Made by a program: the position numbers and the translations under genes. From NCBI RefSeq assembly GCF_038051925.1, contig NZ_CP150634.1:3666300-3730299 (forward strand): a stretch of 64,000 nt of DNA. The letters run 5' to 3'. Position 1 is the stretch's first letter; the number at the start of each line of letters is the position of its first letter. This DNA is from Methylotuvimicrobium sp. KM2. Its GTDB lineage: Bacteria; Pseudomonadota; Gammaproteobacteria; Methylococcales; Methylomonadaceae. The notes beneath the pieces are model-generated. The model worked only from the letters and a program-made list of their open reading frames with translations. It had not been told where the DNA came from and did not search any database. Positions 36,477-45,273 of this stretch are shown in pieces.

Positions 36477-36714
36477 TACCCATCTTAGATCAAAATTCGG
36501 CGCCGGGGTGTTCGTCAAAGGTCCAGCACCTAAATCCAGCACCTAAATTCCATAGCCGATTGGCTATGTTTAATATCATGACTAATTTAGGTGCTGGATT
36601 TAGGTGCTGGGTGAATACACCCCTGTAGGCTCTGTGCCGGCATCCCTGCTTGCAAAGTCTTTGCCGCCCCCGGCGGCGCCTCATGCACTACTGAAATTTG
36701 AAGTGCTAAAGGTA
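36477..36714. repeat. R2 element, reversed, carrying a double R3 hairpin
   Basis: Begins TACCCATCTTAGATC and ends AAGTGCTAAAGGTA followed by TA. The reversed tail GATCTAAGATGGGTA closely matches the IS1111 target in the copy at 16057. An R3 palindrome at about 36527-36612 (CAGCACCTAAATTCC ... TTTAGGTGCTGG, with one arm partly duplicated) is inserted within it. Confidence 0.7.
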
Positions 36715-36741
36715 TATAAAGGGATTCTTTTTCACGAAACC

Positions 36742-37332
36742 TTAGCGCTCCCCGCCAACAAAAGCACGAATCAGAACCCGCAAGGTTTCCTCTGCTTCTT
36801 GTAAAGACTCCTTATCAGGCCTGCCGTCGATCGACAATAAACAGACGCCGTGAATACCGCCCCATAATGCATTTCCGGCGCGTTGGTTTTGTTGCGGGTT
36901 ATTTTCCGGATGTAATCGAGCTATTTGCGTTGTAATAATTTCTTCCAACCGATTCATTTTTGCCCGATACCAATCCGGAAAGTGCCCGCTGTCGACAAAT
37001 CGATTGCCGAATAATATCGACCATCGATTAAAGTTTAAATGGGCAAACATCAAATAAGCCTTGGCTATTTCCTCCAAGTCTTGAGACGCCGACCCTGTCT
37101 CGACTTTACTCAGTACACCGGCGATCTCACCCAAGGTTTCAGCATTGACATGAAGAACCAAATCGGCCATGTTTTCAAAAACCATATAGATACTACCGAC
37201 GGTATAGCCGATAGTCATCGCGATTTTACGAACATTTAAGGCCGCCCCACCCTGTTCAACAATAATTTGATTCGCCGCTTGCATAACCATTGCTTTGATT
37301 TCTTCCTGACTATGTTCGTATCGTCTTGCCAT
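36742..37332 (-). CDS. TetR-family transcriptional regulator
   Basis: A 196-residue protein with an N-terminal helix-turn-helix (ALNVRKIAMTIGYTVGSIYMVFENMADLVLHV) and a C-terminal ligand domain with a TetR C-terminal pattern (WGGIHGVCLLSIDGR). It is expected to repress a nearby or distant gene in response to a ligand, but no obvious target lies next to it; both sides are repeats. The start at 37332 is the first ATG before the HTH. Confidence 0.88.
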   Translation of the reverse strand: MARRYEHSQEEIKAMVMQAANQIIVEQGGAALNVRKIAMTIGYTVGSIYMVFENMADLVLHVNAETLGEIAGVLSKVETGSASQDLEEIAKAYLMFAHLNFNRWSILFGNRFVDSGHFPDWYRAKMNRLEEIITTQIARLHPENNPQQNQRAGNALWGGIHGVCLLSIDGRPDKESLQEAEETLRVLIRAFVGGER

Positions 37333-37507
37333 AAGGATTCTGATTTAAAAATTATAGACGCCCGACCTTCCCACGCAGAGCACTCATCGTTATACATAAG
37401 TCAAAAATTACCGTTTTGCAATCTTAGCTAATGAGGCGCCTCGATACCATTTTTTGTCGCCCGACGTTACCGACTTTCGCTCACCTAGTGTTAGGTGAGG
37501 GACGATC

Positions 37508-37582
37508 TGGGGATCGCTCCCACAGAGCATCCGGCCCCTTGTGGGAGCGACGCCTTCGTCGCGATTTCGAAGCCTCTGATGT
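37508..37582. repeat. REP-like repeat R5 (GTGGGAGCGACGCC), copy 1
   Basis: Arms GATCGCTCCCACAG and TGTGGGAGCGACGCC form a hairpin. A second copy is at 53730-53803. The GTGGGAGCG core resembles REP sequences seen in Pseudomonas and other gammaproteobacteria. Confidence 0.65.
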
Positions 37583-37643
37583 TTAATATCCCAAGATTTA
37601 TTAAACCGCATCGTTTCCAGGTTTGCTATGACCTCTGTTTAGT

Positions 37644-37794
37644 GGCTCTTCCGTACTTTCCGTGGTAAAAGCGGATCGACACCGAACAAGAAAAGAAGAT
37701 TTTCTTTAAATAGCTGATATTAAATGTAATTTATTGATTTAGAATTTGCTTTGTCGCTAATCTTTCAAATTACCACGGGAAATCCGGAAGAGCC
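37644..37794. mobile_element. Miniature inverted-repeat element with 8-bp target duplication (ISL3-like ends)
   Basis: A 151-bp element with about 25-bp terminal inverted repeats (GGCTCTTCCGTACTTTCC... left, the complement of GGCTCTTCCGGATTTCCC right). It is flanked by the perfect 8-bp direct repeat TGTTTAGT at 37636-37643 and 37795-37802. GGCTCTTCC ends and 8-bp duplications are typical of the ISL3 family, so it is probably a non-autonomous derivative. It encodes nothing. Confidence 0.82.
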
Positions 37795-37853
37795 TGTTTA
37801 GTACGTTTACCGATACTTGTGTATAACGGCGAGCCCAGAGCATGGGAACGATA

Positions 37854-38112
37854 TACCTATCGGAGATCAAAATTCGGCACCGGGGTGCCCGTCAAAGGCC
37901 CAGCACCTAAATTCCATAGATTATTGGCCATGATAAATTAAATAGATAATTTAGGTGCTGGATGAATACGTACATGTAGTATGCCAGCTCCATGCTGGCA
38001 AAGCCTTTGCGAGCGCCATGGATGGCGTGAATGTCGATTTTGCAGGAGCAAAAATCGATCTAGTACCCCGGCGCCACCTAAGGCACTGCCAAGATTTGAA
38101 GTGCGAAAGGTA
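37854..38112. repeat. R2 element, reversed, with TA on both sides and an R3 insert
   Basis: Starts TACCTATCGGAGATC after TA (37852-37853) and ends GTGCGAAAGGTA before TA (38113-38114). An R3 palindrome lies at about 37908-37972. The gap 37333-38125 contains only repeats (R5, the ISL3-like element and this one). Confidence 0.75.
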
Positions 38113-38125
38113 TAAACAGCGTACC

Positions 38126-39061
38126 TTACGAAGCTCCCGCTTCCCGCTTCTTTATCCTATCCGCGCCGGCATTCATTTGCCAATCAAAATATCGGGTCAA
38201 AAAATTCACAAATGTGGTGATCTTCGCCGGAATAAATCTTCTTTGCATATAAGTGGCGTATATAGACAGCGAGGGTATTCGGTAATCTTTTAATATTTCT
38301 ATTAACTTACCCTGCTCCAAGTAATTGGCAACTGAAATTTCGGGCGCCTGGGTAATACCCATACCCAAAGACGCGGCCTGACACAATGCCCTGCCGTTAT
38401 TCGATGCGAAGTGCCAAGTGGTGCGTAATTTTTTTTCCTCCCCATCGACATTAAAAACCCAATAATCCTCATGGGGCGTGTCGATATAATGCAAGCAATG
38501 ATGACGACTCAAATCTTCTATGCATCTTGGCTCGCCGTATTTGTCTATATATCCTGGCGAAGCGAAAGTACATAATCGAGTTTCCGCGATCTTTCTGGCC
38601 ACGACACCTAGTTCCAGTGAGTTTGAAACCAATATCGATAAATCATAAATGCCCTCGCTCAAATTAATATGCGTGTTTTGCAACGACATCATAACTTTAA
38701 CATTCGGGTGTTCGCTTTGATAGGCGTTGATCGCCGGCGTCATATAAATACCGCCGAAATCGATCGGTGCGGCAATCTTTAAAACGCCTTTGACATTTTG
38801 CCCCAATTCGGCCATATCTTCATCCAGCTCGGCGAATTCGTCTAGTAAAGGCTTGCTTCTCGCGTAATAACTCTCTCCGGCTTCGGTCAAACTAATCTTG
38901 CGGGTCGTTCTATTCAATAAGGCCACGCCGAGCGATTCCTCGAGTTGCGCCATGTATTTGCTCACCATCATTGCCGATACTTTCATTTCGCGAGCAACGG
39001 CTGCAAATGTACCCAATTCGACAATTCTGCAAAACACTTTTATATTATTCAATTTATCCAT
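38126..39061 (-). CDS. LysR-family transcriptional regulator
   Basis: A 311-residue protein with an N-terminal winged HTH (MDKLNNIKVFCRIVELGTFAAVAREMKVSAMMVSKYMAQLEESLGVALLNR in pattern) and a periplasmic-binding-like effector domain (VKGVLKIAAPIDFGGIYMTPAI). It resembles the CrgA/DmlR-type subgroup. No divergent target gene is present; on the other side lies repeat DNA and the Nudix gene in the opposite orientation. The C-terminal ~10 residues border the R2 element. Confidence 0.88.
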   Translation of the reverse strand: MDKLNNIKVFCRIVELGTFAAVAREMKVSAMMVSKYMAQLEESLGVALLNRTTRKISLTEAGESYYARSKPLLDEFAELDEDMAELGQNVKGVLKIAAPIDFGGIYMTPAINAYQSEHPNVKVMMSLQNTHINLSEGIYDLSILVSNSLELGVVARKIAETRLCTFASPGYIDKYGEPRCIEDLSRHHCLHYIDTPHEDYWVFNVDGEEKKLRTTWHFASNNGRALCQAASLGMGITQAPEISVANYLEQGKLIEILKDYRIPSLSIYATYMQRRFIPAKITTFVNFLTRYFDWQMNAGADRIKKREAGAS

Positions 39062-39375
39062 ATTGCCGCCACTATAAACTTATGGTTTATAGTTTATAAA
39101 CTTTTTTTGCTATTTCAAATAAGATTAGTCCTGATAGACTCTTAACCGGAGATAGTTGGACCACCCGGTTTTTTGCATCGTCATTGGCCGGGAGGTTCAG
39201 TTCTATATTTTCCAGCCCTTCGCGGTAAAAACTAAGCCATTGCGCTTGTTTCAATCTGCTTCGTACGTCTTCTGATTCATCCCATTTCTCCCTATTTCCC
39301 TTCTAGCATACGTGTTTTTCGTAAGTATTCAGCGGCCGTTGGCAAATTACCGCAATTCAGGCGTAATTGTCGGCC

Positions 39376-39588
39376 TTCCCCTTTGAAAAAGGGGGGATTG
39401 AGGGGGATTTATTTACATATACCCTTTTGCCCGTCAAAGGACGCCGTGAATACGTCCATGTAAGCTCTATGACAGCATCCATGCCGCCAAAGCCTTTGCG
39501 AACACCCCGACGCCTCCATACGCTAATGCCGAAATTTGAAGTGCGATAGGTATAATCTCCCCTAACCCCTCTTTTTCAAAGAGGGGGA
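39376..39588. repeat. Inverted-repeat element (CCCCTTTGAAAAAGGGG type) with an R2 copy inside
   Basis: Left arm CCCCTTTGAAAAAGGGGGG and right arm CCCCTCTTTTTCAAAGAGGG are inverted, with the usual AGGGGGATTT / AATCTCCCCT inner ends. Between them lies an R2 copy at 39420-39552, TA-flanked on both sides, so R2 inserted into the older element. The gap 39062-39668 has no gene. Confidence 0.7.
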
Positions 39589-39668
39589 CTGTATACTTAC
39601 TGTTTTTCTGTTGACTTATTGTCTTCGAAAAGGCTTTATACGGGCCTTTGCCAAAATCCATTTTCGCC

Positions 39669-40175
39669 ATGCATCAAGAACTCTTATCGATCGTAGACAA
39701 AAACGATCGCGTAATCGGCAGCGCAGCTCGGAATATAATCCATCGCGACCGACTGCTTCATAGAGCTGTTCATATTTTAGTCTTTAACGATTCTAATTTA
39801 TTATTTTTACAAAAACGCTCTCTAACCAAGGATATCAACCCCGGATTATGGGATAGCTCGGCTGCCGGACACGTCGATATCGGCGAAGATTACGACGCAT
39901 GCGCTGTAAGGGAAATCAATGAAGAACTCGGAGTTCAAGTGGATCGGCTAAGCCCGTTATTTAAATTATCTGCGACACCCGCCACCGGCATGGAGTTTAT
40001 TCAAGTCTACCGTTGCGGACATAACGGGCCGTTTTCGCTAGCCGCCGAGGAAATCGAAGAAGGACGATGGTTTGATACGAAGGAGATCGACACTCGGGTT
40101 AACGACGACGATCCTACGTTAACCGAGACTTTTAAAACGCTCTGGCGCCGCTATGAAATATTGAATAAGGATTAA
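39669..40175 (+). CDS. Nudix hydrolase (isopentenyl-diphosphate isomerase / YfcD-like)
   Basis: A 168-residue protein from ATG 39669; an upstream TTG at 39648 adds seven unlikely residues. The Nudix box GHVDIGEDYDACAVREINEELGV is complete and conforms to the consensus. The early part (LLSIVDKNDRVIGSAARNIIH, then HRAVHILVFN) is like YfcD and IDI-type proteins of unknown physiological substrate. It is 3 bp upstream of the ybgI-like gene, so the pair was probably an operon before the insertion there. Confidence 0.85.
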   Translation: MHQELLSIVDKNDRVIGSAARNIIHRDRLLHRAVHILVFNDSNLLFLQKRSLTKDINPGLWDSSAAGHVDIGEDYDACAVREINEELGVQVDRLSPLFKLSATPATGMEFIQVYRCGHNGPFSLAAEEIEEGRWFDTKEIDTRVNDDDPTLTETFKTLWRRYEILNKD

Positions 40176-40178
40176 ACG

Positions 40179-40460
40179 ATGATCAGCCGTCAACAATTAA
40201 ACGATTTTTATCGTACTCTGCTAAATCCTGATGCTTATAAAGATTACGGCCCGAATGGTTTACAGATCGAAGGTACCGAAACCATCGATAAAATTGCCTT
40301 TGCCGTGTCGGCAACACGCGATTCGATTTCCCAAGCCATCGAGCAACAGGCCAACGCCTTAGTTGTTCATCACGGCCTATTTTGGGACTTTCATGGCGCA
40401 CGCACGCTGACGGATTCTTTTGCCAATCGTGTATTGCCTTTAGTTGGACGAAGCCGCTAA
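40179..40460 (+). pseudogene. ybgI: Nif3/YbgI-family gene, 5' part, cut by a mobile element
   Basis: The first 89 codons (to GTT at 40445) match the start of the YbgI/Nif3 dinuclear-metal family: YGPNGLQIEGTE, then ANALVVHHGLFWDFHG with the metal-binding HH. The last few codons to the stop at 40460 come from the inserted element. The rest of the gene is at 42913-43410. Rejoining at GTT restores LPLVRNDMNLFAYHLPLDGHPE in frame, giving a 254-residue protein close to the usual 247. Confidence 0.88.
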
Positions 40461-40560
40461 CGCGGAGAAAAGCCGTGCCGCTTGATTGACGATAAAATGT
40501 AACCTCACGCCCTCATTATACGAGGGAACATTCCACGACGAATCATGAGGTTACACAGCT

Positions 40561-41468
40561 ATGACAGCATCATCCGCGTTCGATTTCAAGCAAAACTATC
40601 AAACTCATCTCAAACACCTGAAACTCAAAGGGCTTCAGCCGAAGACGGTCGAGGCCTATTCCCGGGCCATTCGGCGCATCGGCACGTATTTCGATGAACA
40701 AATCCATGATTTATCCGAAGCGCAATTGCTCGAGTATTTCTCCGATTTGCTGGCATCCCATTCTTGGAGTTCCGTGAAGCTGGATCTCTACGGGCTCAAG
40801 TTCTATTATCAACATGTGCTGCGCAAGCCTTGGGCGCATTTGGATTTAATCAAGCCGCCGAAGGGTCAGCGCTTGCCGGATATCGTCACGGTTGCAGAAG
40901 CGCAGCGTTTGTTTATGGTAACCCGCTCGGTAAGTTACCGGGTGTTCTTTTTCACGCTCTATAGTCTGGGATTGCGCCTCGGTGAAGGCTTGCGGCTTCA
41001 GGTAGGCGATATCGATGCTGAGCGGCAGCGTGTCCATATTCGGGATGCCAAAGGCAACAAGGACCGCTTGGTACCGCTGCCGGAAACGACATTGGTTTTA
41101 CTGCGCCGCTTTTGGCAAGTGCACCGCAATCCGGTGTTGCTGTTTCCCAGTCGCCAAGGTGGTCCGAAGTCGGCGCATGCGGCCACTACCCCACTCGATC
41201 GTGGCGGCGTGCAAGTGACTTTGCGTAAAGTCGCCGAGGAATGCGGTCTAAAAAAAAGATCACTCCGCACTGTTTACGTCACAGCTATGCCACACACCTG
41301 ATTGAAGCCGGCGTCGACCTGCTTGAAGTTCAAAAAATTCTCGGTCATCACAGTATTCTGACTACCGCACGTTATACGCACTTGACCGACGATACCGACC
41401 GCAATGCCGGTCAACTCATCAATGCCTTGATGGACGGCTTTGTTATCGACTGGGGGAAAGTCCAATGA
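40561..41468 (+). CDS. Tyrosine recombinase with a -1 frameshift at an A8 run
   Basis: The first frame (40561-41301) has the SAM-like N-terminal domain ([26 protein letters not shown]) and the catalytic Arg region ([18 protein letters not shown]). The second frame (41241-41468) has [29 protein letters not shown] and TARYTHL with the H-x-x-R, the second His and the nucleophile Tyr. The frames meet at eight A residues (41250-41257), read in the first frame as CTA AAA AAA AGA, a canonical slippery A-AAA-AAA for -1 ribosomal frameshifting. So a full ~302-residue enzyme could be made by frameshifting, or the gene is simply broken. Overlaps the transposase start (ATGA at 41465). Confidence 0.83.
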
Positions 41469-42610
41469 TTCTTCTCTCATCCATTATTTCGACCTTCGAA
41501 GCCGAGTTGCGGGAACAGTACGCGGGTTCGCTCTTACCCAGCCATTTGAATGCGCTGGCCGCCATGAAACAGTGCCGCACCACGCACAGCCCCGTGATGC
41601 AAGCGCAATGCGAGGACTGCGTTCACCAAGACTTCATCCCGCACTCCTGCGGTCATCGCCACTGCCCGCATTGCCAACAGCACGAGAGCCAGCAATGGCT
41701 GGAGCGGCAACTCAAAAAACAGGTGCCGGCCGAGTATTTCCTCATCACCTTTACCCTACCGAAGGAGTTCAGAGTGCTGGCCTGGCAACAGCAACGCACC
41801 CTGTACGATTTGATGATGCGCTGCAGTTGGGAGACGTTGAATACGTTTGCTCAAAACGATGCGCAATTAAAGGGTCGCGCCGGGGCGATCTCGGTGCTGC
41901 ACACCCATTCTCGCCGGCTCGACTACCACCCGCATGTGCACGTCATCATGCCGGCCGCCGCCATCGATACCGAACGACGACTGTGGCGAACCAAGACCGG
42001 TAAGGGCCAAAGCAAAAAGCCCAACCCAAGTCAAAGCGGCACCGGCTATTTGTTCAATCACAAAGCCCTGGCCAAAGTGTTCCGCGCGAAACTGCTCGAC
42101 GCCATCAATCATGTAGGCTTGGCACTGCCGGAACGGTATCCCGAAACCTGGGTCGTCGACGTCAAGTCGGTCGGTAACGGCGACAAGGCGCTGGTTTACC
42201 TGGGCCGTTATCTCTACAAAGGCGTCATCCAGGAAAAGGACATCATCGCCTGCAAAGACGGCCAGGTGACCTTTCGTTACCAAGACAGCAAGACGAAACA
42301 GACACAAACCCGAACCCTACCCGGTGCCGAGTTCCTGTGGTTGATGCTGCGTCATATTTTACCGAAAGGCTTTCGGCGGACGCGCAACTTCGGTTTTTTG
42401 CATCCCAACAGCAAACGCTTGATCAGCTTGTTGCAACTGCTGCTCGGTGTGAATCCGAATCAGGACTTGGCTTGGCTGAAAAAACGCCCGGCACTGAAGT
42501 GCCCGTGCTGCGGCGGCGATATGCGCATCGTGAAAACGCGGATACCGAAGGTCTACGCTATCCCGTTAAGTCGATCAGACCATAATCCACAGGTCGCTTC
42601 GGTTATGTAG
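41465..42610 (+). CDS. IS91-family HUH transposase
   Basis: A 381-residue rolling-circle transposase. An N-terminal zinc-binding segment ([23 protein letters not shown]), the HUH metal motif in [11 protein letters not shown], the Tyr region YLGRYLYKG and a C-terminal zinc-like CPCCGGDM are all present. Partner recombinases upstream are common in one branch of the family. The gene is complete. It should nick and transfer single-stranded DNA at the element ends. Confidence 0.92.
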   Translation: MILLSSIISTFEAELREQYAGSLLPSHLNALAAMKQCRTTHSPVMQAQCEDCVHQDFIPHSCGHRHCPHCQQHESQQWLERQLKKQVPAEYFLITFTLPKEFRVLAWQQQRTLYDLMMRCSWETLNTFAQNDAQLKGRAGAISVLHTHSRRLDYHPHVHVIMPAAAIDTERRLWRTKTGKGQSKKPNPSQSGTGYLFNHKALAKVFRAKLLDAINHVGLALPERYPETWVVDVKSVGNGDKALVYLGRYLYKGVIQEKDIIACKDGQVTFRYQDSKTKQTQTRTLPGAEFLWLMLRHILPKGFRRTRNFGFLHPNSKRLISLLQLLLGVNPNQDLAWLKKRPALKCPCCGGDMRIVKTRIPKVYAIPLSRSDHNPQVASVM

Positions 42611-42697
42611 ACGACCCGCACATTCTTCGAATGGGTCAGCATCGGCATTCGGCTGCCGAGGACATCGCGCGGCCCAAAATCAGGCTATAATGCGCCT

Positions 42698-42720
42698 AAA
42701 AGCGCTGTCTTTGCGCTTTT
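42698..42720 (+). terminator. Candidate terminator hairpin after the IS91-type transposase
   Basis: Stem AAAAGCGC with GCGCTTTT and a 7-nt loop, the T run forming part of the stem and followed by GTAG. It is located 88 bp after the transposase stop inside the mobile element. The gap 42611-42912 otherwise holds only the element's right end. Confidence 0.45.
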
Positions 42721-42912
42721 GTAGCGGCAAACGCAACGGTTTCAAGCTTATTGAGGTGTCGCCGCTCGCAAAAAGCCGCGGCACCTACAAAACGCCAAAA
42801 GCTATTTTCATATATAAAGCATCCAACCTACTCTGAGTCAACCGGGCCGGGCTTGTCCAACAAACGGTTAGATTTTGGTTCGCGTTGCTCACAAAATCTA
42901 ACCTTATTCGTT

Positions 42913-43410
42913 AGAAACGATATGAACCTGTTCGCCTATCATTTGCCTTTGGACGGCCATCCTGAAGTCGGTAATGCAGCGGTGTTAGGCAGACTAATCG
43001 GCTGCATGCTGCAAGAACCCTTCGGCGATTATAAGGGCTGTGCGACCGGCATCAAGGGAACTTTGGACAAGCCGCTGCCGGCGTCGCAACTACGGCAAAT
43101 ATTGGAATCCGTGCTGAACCATCCGGTTATTCTGGCGTCGCCCAATGAAAATCAATCGATTCATTCTATCGGCATCATTACCGGCGGCGCGAATCGCGAA
43201 TGGAAGTTGGCGGCAAATGAAGGACTCGATGCCTATATAACCGGAGAAATCAGCGAGCATGACTGGCATGACAGCCAAGAACACGGCATTCATATGTTCG
43301 CAGGCGGACACCATGCAACCGAGAGATTTGGAATCAAGGAATTGATGAGAAAAACAGAACTGCATTTCGAAATAAAATGCAGTTATATCGACAGCGATAA
43401 CCCTGTCTGA
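42913..43410 (+). pseudogene. ybgI: Nif3/YbgI-family gene, 3' part
   Basis: The continuation of the gene cut at 40445: RNDMNLFAYHLPLDGHPEVGNAAVLG, then GIITGGANREWKLAANEGLDAYITGEISEHDWHDSQEHGIHMFAGGHHATERFG with the metal-binding GHHATE. A start at ATG 42922 could allow expression of this piece alone, but it lacks the first pair of metal ligands (HHG), so it is unlikely to have the normal function. Confidence 0.87.
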
Positions 43411-43418
43411 GGAATTGT

Positions 43419-43495
43419 TGGCGGAGCGGACGGGACTCGAACCCGCGACCCCCGGCGTGACAGGCCGGTATTCTAACCAACTGAACTACCGCTCC
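43419..43495 (-). tRNA. tRNA-Asp (GTC)
   Basis: A complete tRNA on the - strand with the acceptor pairs GGAGCGG / CCGCTCC, D-loop GTTCAGTTGGTTAGA, anticodon loop CCTGTCACG (anticodon GTC), T-arm GGGTTCGAGTCCC, discriminator G and an encoded CCA. It is next to the large tandem repeat. Confidence 0.97.
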
Positions 43496-43591
43496 GTTGA
43501 AGAGCGCGTATTATATAGGATTTCACTGCCACGTCAAGTAAATTAACGCAGATTGTAAAAAATACCCTTTTTTCGGTCCCTCTGCCTCAGT

Positions 43592-44340
43592 GTGGGAATG
43601 CATACCGGTCTTGTTTCGGTAACCCTAGGTATGGGTTCCCACGGAGGACCGTGGGAACCAGAAATATACTCGTTCCCACCGCTCCAACGTGGGAATGCAT
43701 ACCGGTCTTGCTTCGGCAACCCGAGGTATGGGTTCCCACGGAGGACCGTGGGAACCAGAAATATACTCGTTCCCACCGCTGCAGCGTGGGAATGCATACC
43801 GGTCTTGCTTCGGCAACCCGAGGTATGGGTTCCCACGGAGGACCGTGGGAACCAGAAATATACTCGTTCCCACCGCTCCAGCGTGGGAATGCATACCGAT
43901 CTTGCTTCGGCAACCCGAGGTATGGGTTCTCACGGAGGACCGTGGGAACCAGAAATATACTCGTTCCCACTGCTCCAGCGTGGGAATGCATACCGGTCTT
44001 GCTTCGGCAACCCGAGGTATGGGTTCCCACGTTGGAGCGGTGGGAACCAGAAATATACTCGTTCCCACCGCTCCAGCGTGGGAATGCATACCGATCTTGT
44101 TTCGGTACCCGAGGTATGGGTTCCCACGGAGGACCGTGGGAACCAGAAATATACTCGTTCCCACCGCTCCAGCGTGGGAATGCATACCGATCTTGTTTCG
44201 GTACCCGAGGTATGGGTTCCCACGGAGGACCGTGGGAACCTGAAATATACTCGTTCCCACCGCTCCAGCGTGGGAATGCATACCGATCTTGTTTCGGTAA
44301 CCCTAGGTATGGGTTCCCACGGAGGACCGTGGGAACCAGA
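43592..44340. repeat. Tandem array of eight ~97-bp palindromic units
   Basis: Units start at 43592, 43689, 43786, 43883, 43980, 44078, 44174 and 44270. Each has GTGGGAATGCATACC and, after CTTGYTTCGG, its near-complement GGTATGGGTTCCCAC, then a second palindrome GGTTCCCACGG-AGGA-CCGTGGGAACC, then AAATATACTCG. Open frames run through both strands, but they are by-products of the repeat and not genes. A single diverged unit lies at 63298-63373. Confidence 0.93.
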
Positions 44341-44439
44341 AAAAAATATCCTTTTTCGCTCCCTCCTGCAAAGTGCGGGAACGGTGAACCATTCACCATG
44401 CACTATTCACTATTCACTGCTTTCTGCTAACTAATTAAA

Positions 44440-45093
44440 ATGAAACTCGCCGATAATCTCCATTGTCCGCTCTGCGCGGAATCGAAGATTGAACATTACC
44501 ATAGCGATAAGCAACGCGATTATTTTCTTTGCTCGACCTGCGCGCTAGTCTTTGTTCCGCCCACTCAGCAACTCGACTTGCAGCAACAAAAAGCGATTTA
44601 CGATTATCATCAAAACGATGTGCACGATCAAGGCTATCGGAAATTTTTGTCGCGGCTCGCAATCCCGCTTTCCGCTCGTCTGTTACCGGGAGCAAGCGGG
44701 CTTGATTTCGGCTGCGGCCCCGGTCCTGCTCTTAGTTCAATGCTAAAAGAACAAGGCTTTCCGACGGCAATATACGATCCGATTTACGCCGATTATCCGG
44801 AGGTTTTGCAAGGCCGATACGACTTCATTAGCTGCACCGAAGTAGCGGAACACCTTACCGCTCCGGGCCTTGAATTCAGCCGACTTTTTTCCATGATCAA
44901 ACCTCAAGGCATCCTCGCGATCATGACCAAGCGCGTAACCGACCGACAGGCATTTGCGCAATGGCATTATAAAGCCGACCCGACGCACGTTTGTTTCTTT
45001 TCCGACAAGACCTTTCTCTGGCTTGCAGACCGTTACCGGTGCCAAATCGAATTTATCGAAAGGGATGTCGTGATATTGAGTCGGTTGAATTGA
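44440..45093 (+). CDS. Class I SAM-dependent methyltransferase with N-terminal zinc-ribbon
   Basis: A 217-residue protein. The first 40 residues hold two CxxC pairs (CPLCAE and CSTCAL), probably one zinc site. Residues 85-210 form a methyltransferase of the Methyltransf_23 type with GLDFGCGPGPALSSML for SAM and YDFISCTEVAEHL. The substrate is unknown; relatives are often listed as 2-polyprenyl-3-methyl-5-hydroxy-6-metoxy-1,4-benzoquinol-type or glycan-related enzymes without proof. It follows the tandem array. Confidence 0.85.
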   Translation: MKLADNLHCPLCAESKIEHYHSDKQRDYFLCSTCALVFVPPTQQLDLQQQKAIYDYHQNDVHDQGYRKFLSRLAIPLSARLLPGASGLDFGCGPGPALSSMLKEQGFPTAIYDPIYADYPEVLQGRYDFISCTEVAEHLTAPGLEFSRLFSMIKPQGILAIMTKRVTDRQAFAQWHYKADPTHVCFFSDKTFLWLADRYRCQIEFIERDVVILSRLN

Positions 45094-45107
45094 AGACTGA
45101 TCCTAAA

Positions 45108-45270
45108 AAAGCAATTCACCATGAAGGGCATGAAGACAATGAAGGGAAGAGAATTGAGTACTTTATGAACTGTCTCAATATCACAGACAAACTCAATGCA
45201 GTAATACAGCGTTTTCAGATCCAGTTAATGACTAAAAAATATCAAAGCAATGGCGGGACGGAGTGCAGCC
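45108..45270. repeat. Relative of the nested element at 25812, without the R2 insert
   Basis: This segment matches 25851-26170 with the 156-bp R2 element absent. The undisturbed site AGTTAATGAC lies at 45223-45232. Only part of the element's right side is recognisable here. Confidence 0.65.
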
Positions 45271-45273
45271 AAT

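Larger units (their letters stand above)
40446..42909 (+). mobile_element. 2.46-kb cassette-like element with tyrosine recombinase and IS91-type transposase
   Basis: It splits the ybgI-like gene precisely, leaving GTT on both sides (40443-40445 and 42910-42912) and removing no host sequence. The left end continues as GTTGGAC and near the right end is GTCCAAC (42855-42861), its exact complement. Between GTCCAAC and the right edge is a 12-bp stem, GGTTAGATTTTG (42866-42877) with CAAAATCTAACC (42892-42903). Joining the ends would make a 62-bp site with the RYYYAAC...GTTRRRY plan of an integron attC. It encodes two proteins, described separately. Confidence 0.8.

Noticed and set aside
43592..44340. 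CRISPR array
   Set aside because: The whole 97-bp unit is repeated with no unique spacers, and no cas gene is nearby.
43587..44434. Long open frames of 157-280 codons on both strands across the tandem array
   Set aside because: They arise from the repeated palindromic unit being free of stops in several frames. The proteins are only repeats of the same 30 or so residues and no ribosome site precedes them.
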